Origin: an uncultured Bacilli bacterium
GTDB taxonomy: Bacteria; Bacillota_I; Bacilli_A; RF39; UBA660
Direction of reading: 5' to 3'
NCBI GenBank assembly: GCA_947598425.1
Contig: CANQFH010000021.1
Coordinates: 1 to 13,747, forward strand
Length of the DNA: 13,747 nucleotides
Positions 12,455 to 13,747 of this stretch are shown here, one piece after another; the stretch's first letter is position 1, and each line of letters opens with the position of its first letter. A model generated the notes under the pieces. It worked only from the letters and a program-made list of their open reading frames with translations. It made no database searches and was not told the origin of the DNA. The position numbers and the translations under genes are program-made.

Positions 12455-13747
12455 AGATATTGTCTATAGATAAGACTACACGGAAACCAATGTAGTCGTA
12501 CACATTACCAGTGCCCCAAGTGAAGCCGAACTGACCGGCCAAAACTCCGTCGTACCAACTGCCACCTCGATTGAACCAAGGGTTGGAAGCGTCAACAAAG
12601 TCCGAGTAGTCGGCATACCAACTATTATGAGGTCGATCATTACCATCACCATCTTTAAATGTATAGAATGGCCCTAACTCTCCTGTGGCATCACCAAGTA
12701 TTCTGTTATTGTACAATGTATTTGTAATTGATAAACTATATTGATCTATATAATCTTTATATGTAGTTGTTATTTCATTTTCTTCAAAACCACTTGAATC
12801 TTTATCATGAGATCCTACCCCATATGCAGCGACATATTCCCAGGCTCCACCTGACATATCATAGACTCCAGTAATATTTCCTGTGGTACTTGCTAAATAT
12901 CCATTAGGAGTATTCCATGTTGTTGATTTACCATCTATACCAGTACTTTCTGTTCCGGGATATGTACTTTGATCTACATTATATGAGGAGTATCCTGTTT
13001 TATAATCACTATTATTATTGTTATTAATTTCACTACCTATTCCATAGGATGAATGTGATAGATAAGCAACTGCTCCCCATTCGGTATTTTTCATCATATG
13101 ACTTTTTAAATTTGATTTATATTCATACGCTGACATAAAAAAGTTCTTTACTGTATTATTTCTCCAGGAATATACATTGGGTTTTATGATTATTTTTGTA
13201 GAATCTTGTTTATTTTGTTGAGCAGTTTCTCTACTTGTTGCATCCTTATATCCTGTCTCAAACTTTCCTACCCATATGCCATTTAGTTCTGTTGTACCTA
13301 GAGTAAAAGCTGGATGAATTAAATAATCACCTACATTTACACTAGTATCTCCACTTTTTCCACTTTTTTTAGTATCTCCTTCTACTTTTACTTTATCTTT
13401 ATCTCCGAATACCACATCTATTACTCTGGCATTACCTATTATTTTTCTTAGTGCATATTTACCTTCAGAATCTTCTTGTATATTTGCTAAACTATCTCCT
13501 GAAATAGCAGATGAATAATTACCTAAATCCCACACTTTATATTTATATCTTGGGATCCATACAAAGTAACTTTCTATATCGTTTTCATCTATTTTTTCAC
13601 CTGGATTATAGTTGCCTTTGGCACTATCTACAAGTATTACTGCATTGGCCCATCTCTTTTGACTATAATCATACCATCTTGTATATTCATTTGCATAATA
13701 TGTATCACCTTTACTACTTATTACTACTGGTATTAATCCATCTTTTA
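12453..13747 (-). CDS. FGE/C-type-lectin-fold surface protein, probable DGR target (5' end outside window)
   Basis: The frame is open to the window edge, so the N-terminus is missing; 430 residues plus stop are visible. A GTG at 13535 is not the start: the upstream reading RWANAVILV...IESYFVWIPRYKYK is typical of large Firmicute surface proteins of this type. The C-terminal half has formylglycine-generating-enzyme (FGE-sulfatase) fold marks: NTEWGAVAYLS, GNITGVYDMSGGAWEYVA, NPWFNRGGSW and YIGFRVVLS. There is no cysteine in the visible part, so the FGE catalytic cysteines are absent and the fold is probably a binding scaffold. The middle is rich in Ser, Thr, Asn, Tyr and Gly (including five Asn in a row). 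The final 47 codons differ sharply in base composition (next entry). A pilin-like or signal N-terminus is expected but not seen. Confidence 0.82.
   Translation of the reverse strand, partial: KDGLIPVVISSKGDTYYANEYTRWYDYSQKRWANAVILVDSAKGNYNPGEKIDENDIESYFVWIPRYKYKVWDLGNYSSAISGDSLANIQEDSEGKYALRKIIGNARVIDVVFGDKDKVKVEGDTKKSGKSGDTSVNVGDYLIHPAFTLGTTELNGIWVGKFETGYKDATSRETAQQNKQDSTKIIIKPNVYSWRNNTVKNFFMSAYEYKSNLKSHMMKNTEWGAVAYLSHSSYGIGSEINNNNNSDYKTGYSSYNVDQSTYPGTESTGIDGKSTTWNTPNGYLASTTGNITGVYDMSGGAWEYVAAYGVGSHDKDSSGFEENEITTTYKDYIDQYSLSITNTLYNNRILGDATGELGPFYTFKDGDGNDRPHNSWYADYSDFVDASNPWFNRGGSWYDGVLAGQFGFTWGTGNVYDYIGFRVVLSIDNI
12480..12620 (-). other. Probable DGR variable region (VR)
   Basis: These 47 codons, from TGGTATGCC to the CGT of IGFR, contain 74 G+C in 141 bases (52%), and 20 of 47 codons end in C, against a genome that almost always ends in A or T. 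They encode the lectin-fold core W-Y-A-D-Y-S-D-F...NPWFNRGGSW..G..AG.F.F....G....IGFR. In DGR targets the dots are positions where template AAC/AAT codons are mutated at A; here they carry Tyr, Asp, Val, Leu, Gln, Gly, Thr, Trp and others. Base composition and position at the extreme 3' end fit a sequence copied from a template repeat. No template copy or reverse transcriptase is in the window. Confidence 0.72.

Noticed and set aside
12480..12620. The GC-rich patch as recently transferred foreign DNA or a sequencing artefact
   Set aside because: It is in frame, ends inside a gene and completes the lectin-fold core expected there. A localised template-copied segment explains it better than insertion of foreign DNA.
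12453..13535. Start of the lectin-like gene at the GTG at 13535
   Set aside because: The same frame continues without a stop to the window edge and encodes a sensible continuation (WYDYSQKRWANAVILV, YFVWIPRYKYK). The GTG has no ribosome site and lies in the middle of a domain.
1..13747. CRISPR arrays, insertion sequences, tRNA or rRNA genes, prophage genes
   Set aside because: No regularly spaced repeats, transposase motifs, cloverleaf-type GC-rich patches or phage structural genes were seen. The GC-rich islands are accounted for by the L21 leader, the T-box and the variable region.

Overview
This is a very AT-rich stretch of a bacterial chromosome in which every supported gene lies on the minus strand, so transcription runs from high to low coordinates. 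It looks like a low-GC Firmicute of the Bacilli/Erysipelotrichia/RF39 kind, probably an uncultured gut anaerobe. The evidence is an L27 with the Firmicute-type cleavable N-terminus next to its protease Prp, a T-box leader, an L21 leader, and a Bacillus-like morphogenesis/sporulation cluster containing SpoIVFA and SpoIVFB. TGA is used as a stop in ATGA start/stop overlaps, which argues for the standard code and against Mycoplasma/Spiroplasma. Lineage and lifestyle are inference.

Read in the direction of transcription, the window opens at its right end (13747 down to 12453) with the 3' part of a large surface-type protein carrying a C-terminal formylglycine-enzyme/C-type-lectin-like domain. Its last roughly 140 coding bases (12480-12620) are about 52% GC in an otherwise AT-rich region, are full of C-ending codons and encode a lectin-fold core. 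This is what the variable region of a diversity-generating retroelement (DGR) target looks like. No reverse transcriptase or template repeat is visible, so any DGR machinery must be elsewhere. Two overlapping genes follow (10441-12330 and 9513-10451). They encode membrane-attached or exported WG-repeat-like ectodomains, three related modules in all, each with a single pair of cysteines.

Next comes a T-box-controlled transcript (9510 down to 6009): promoter, T-box leader with an apparent GUU valine specifier, an HD-domain phosphohydrolase gene and valS, ending in a terminator hairpin formed partly from valS coding sequence.

From 5995 down to 1096 lies a reduced version of the B. subtilis valS...spoIIB-maf-radC-mreBCD-minCD-spoIVFA-spoIVFB-rplU-ysxB-rpmA block. 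Here it reads SPOR-like (spoIIB position), mreC, mreD, two tandem DUF3419/BtaA-like methyltransferase-fold paralogs exactly where minCD would be, spoIVFA and spoIVFB. A textbook sigma-A promoter (TTGACA-N17-TATAAT) lies between the two paralogs and would drive the second one together with spoIVFA and spoIVFB.

A separate ribosomal operon closes the window: promoter, L21 autoregulatory leader, rplU, prp, rpmA and a terminator (1106 down to 77). The two most interesting items are the probable DGR variable region and the duplicated DUF3419 pair inserted in the cell-shape/sporulation locus.
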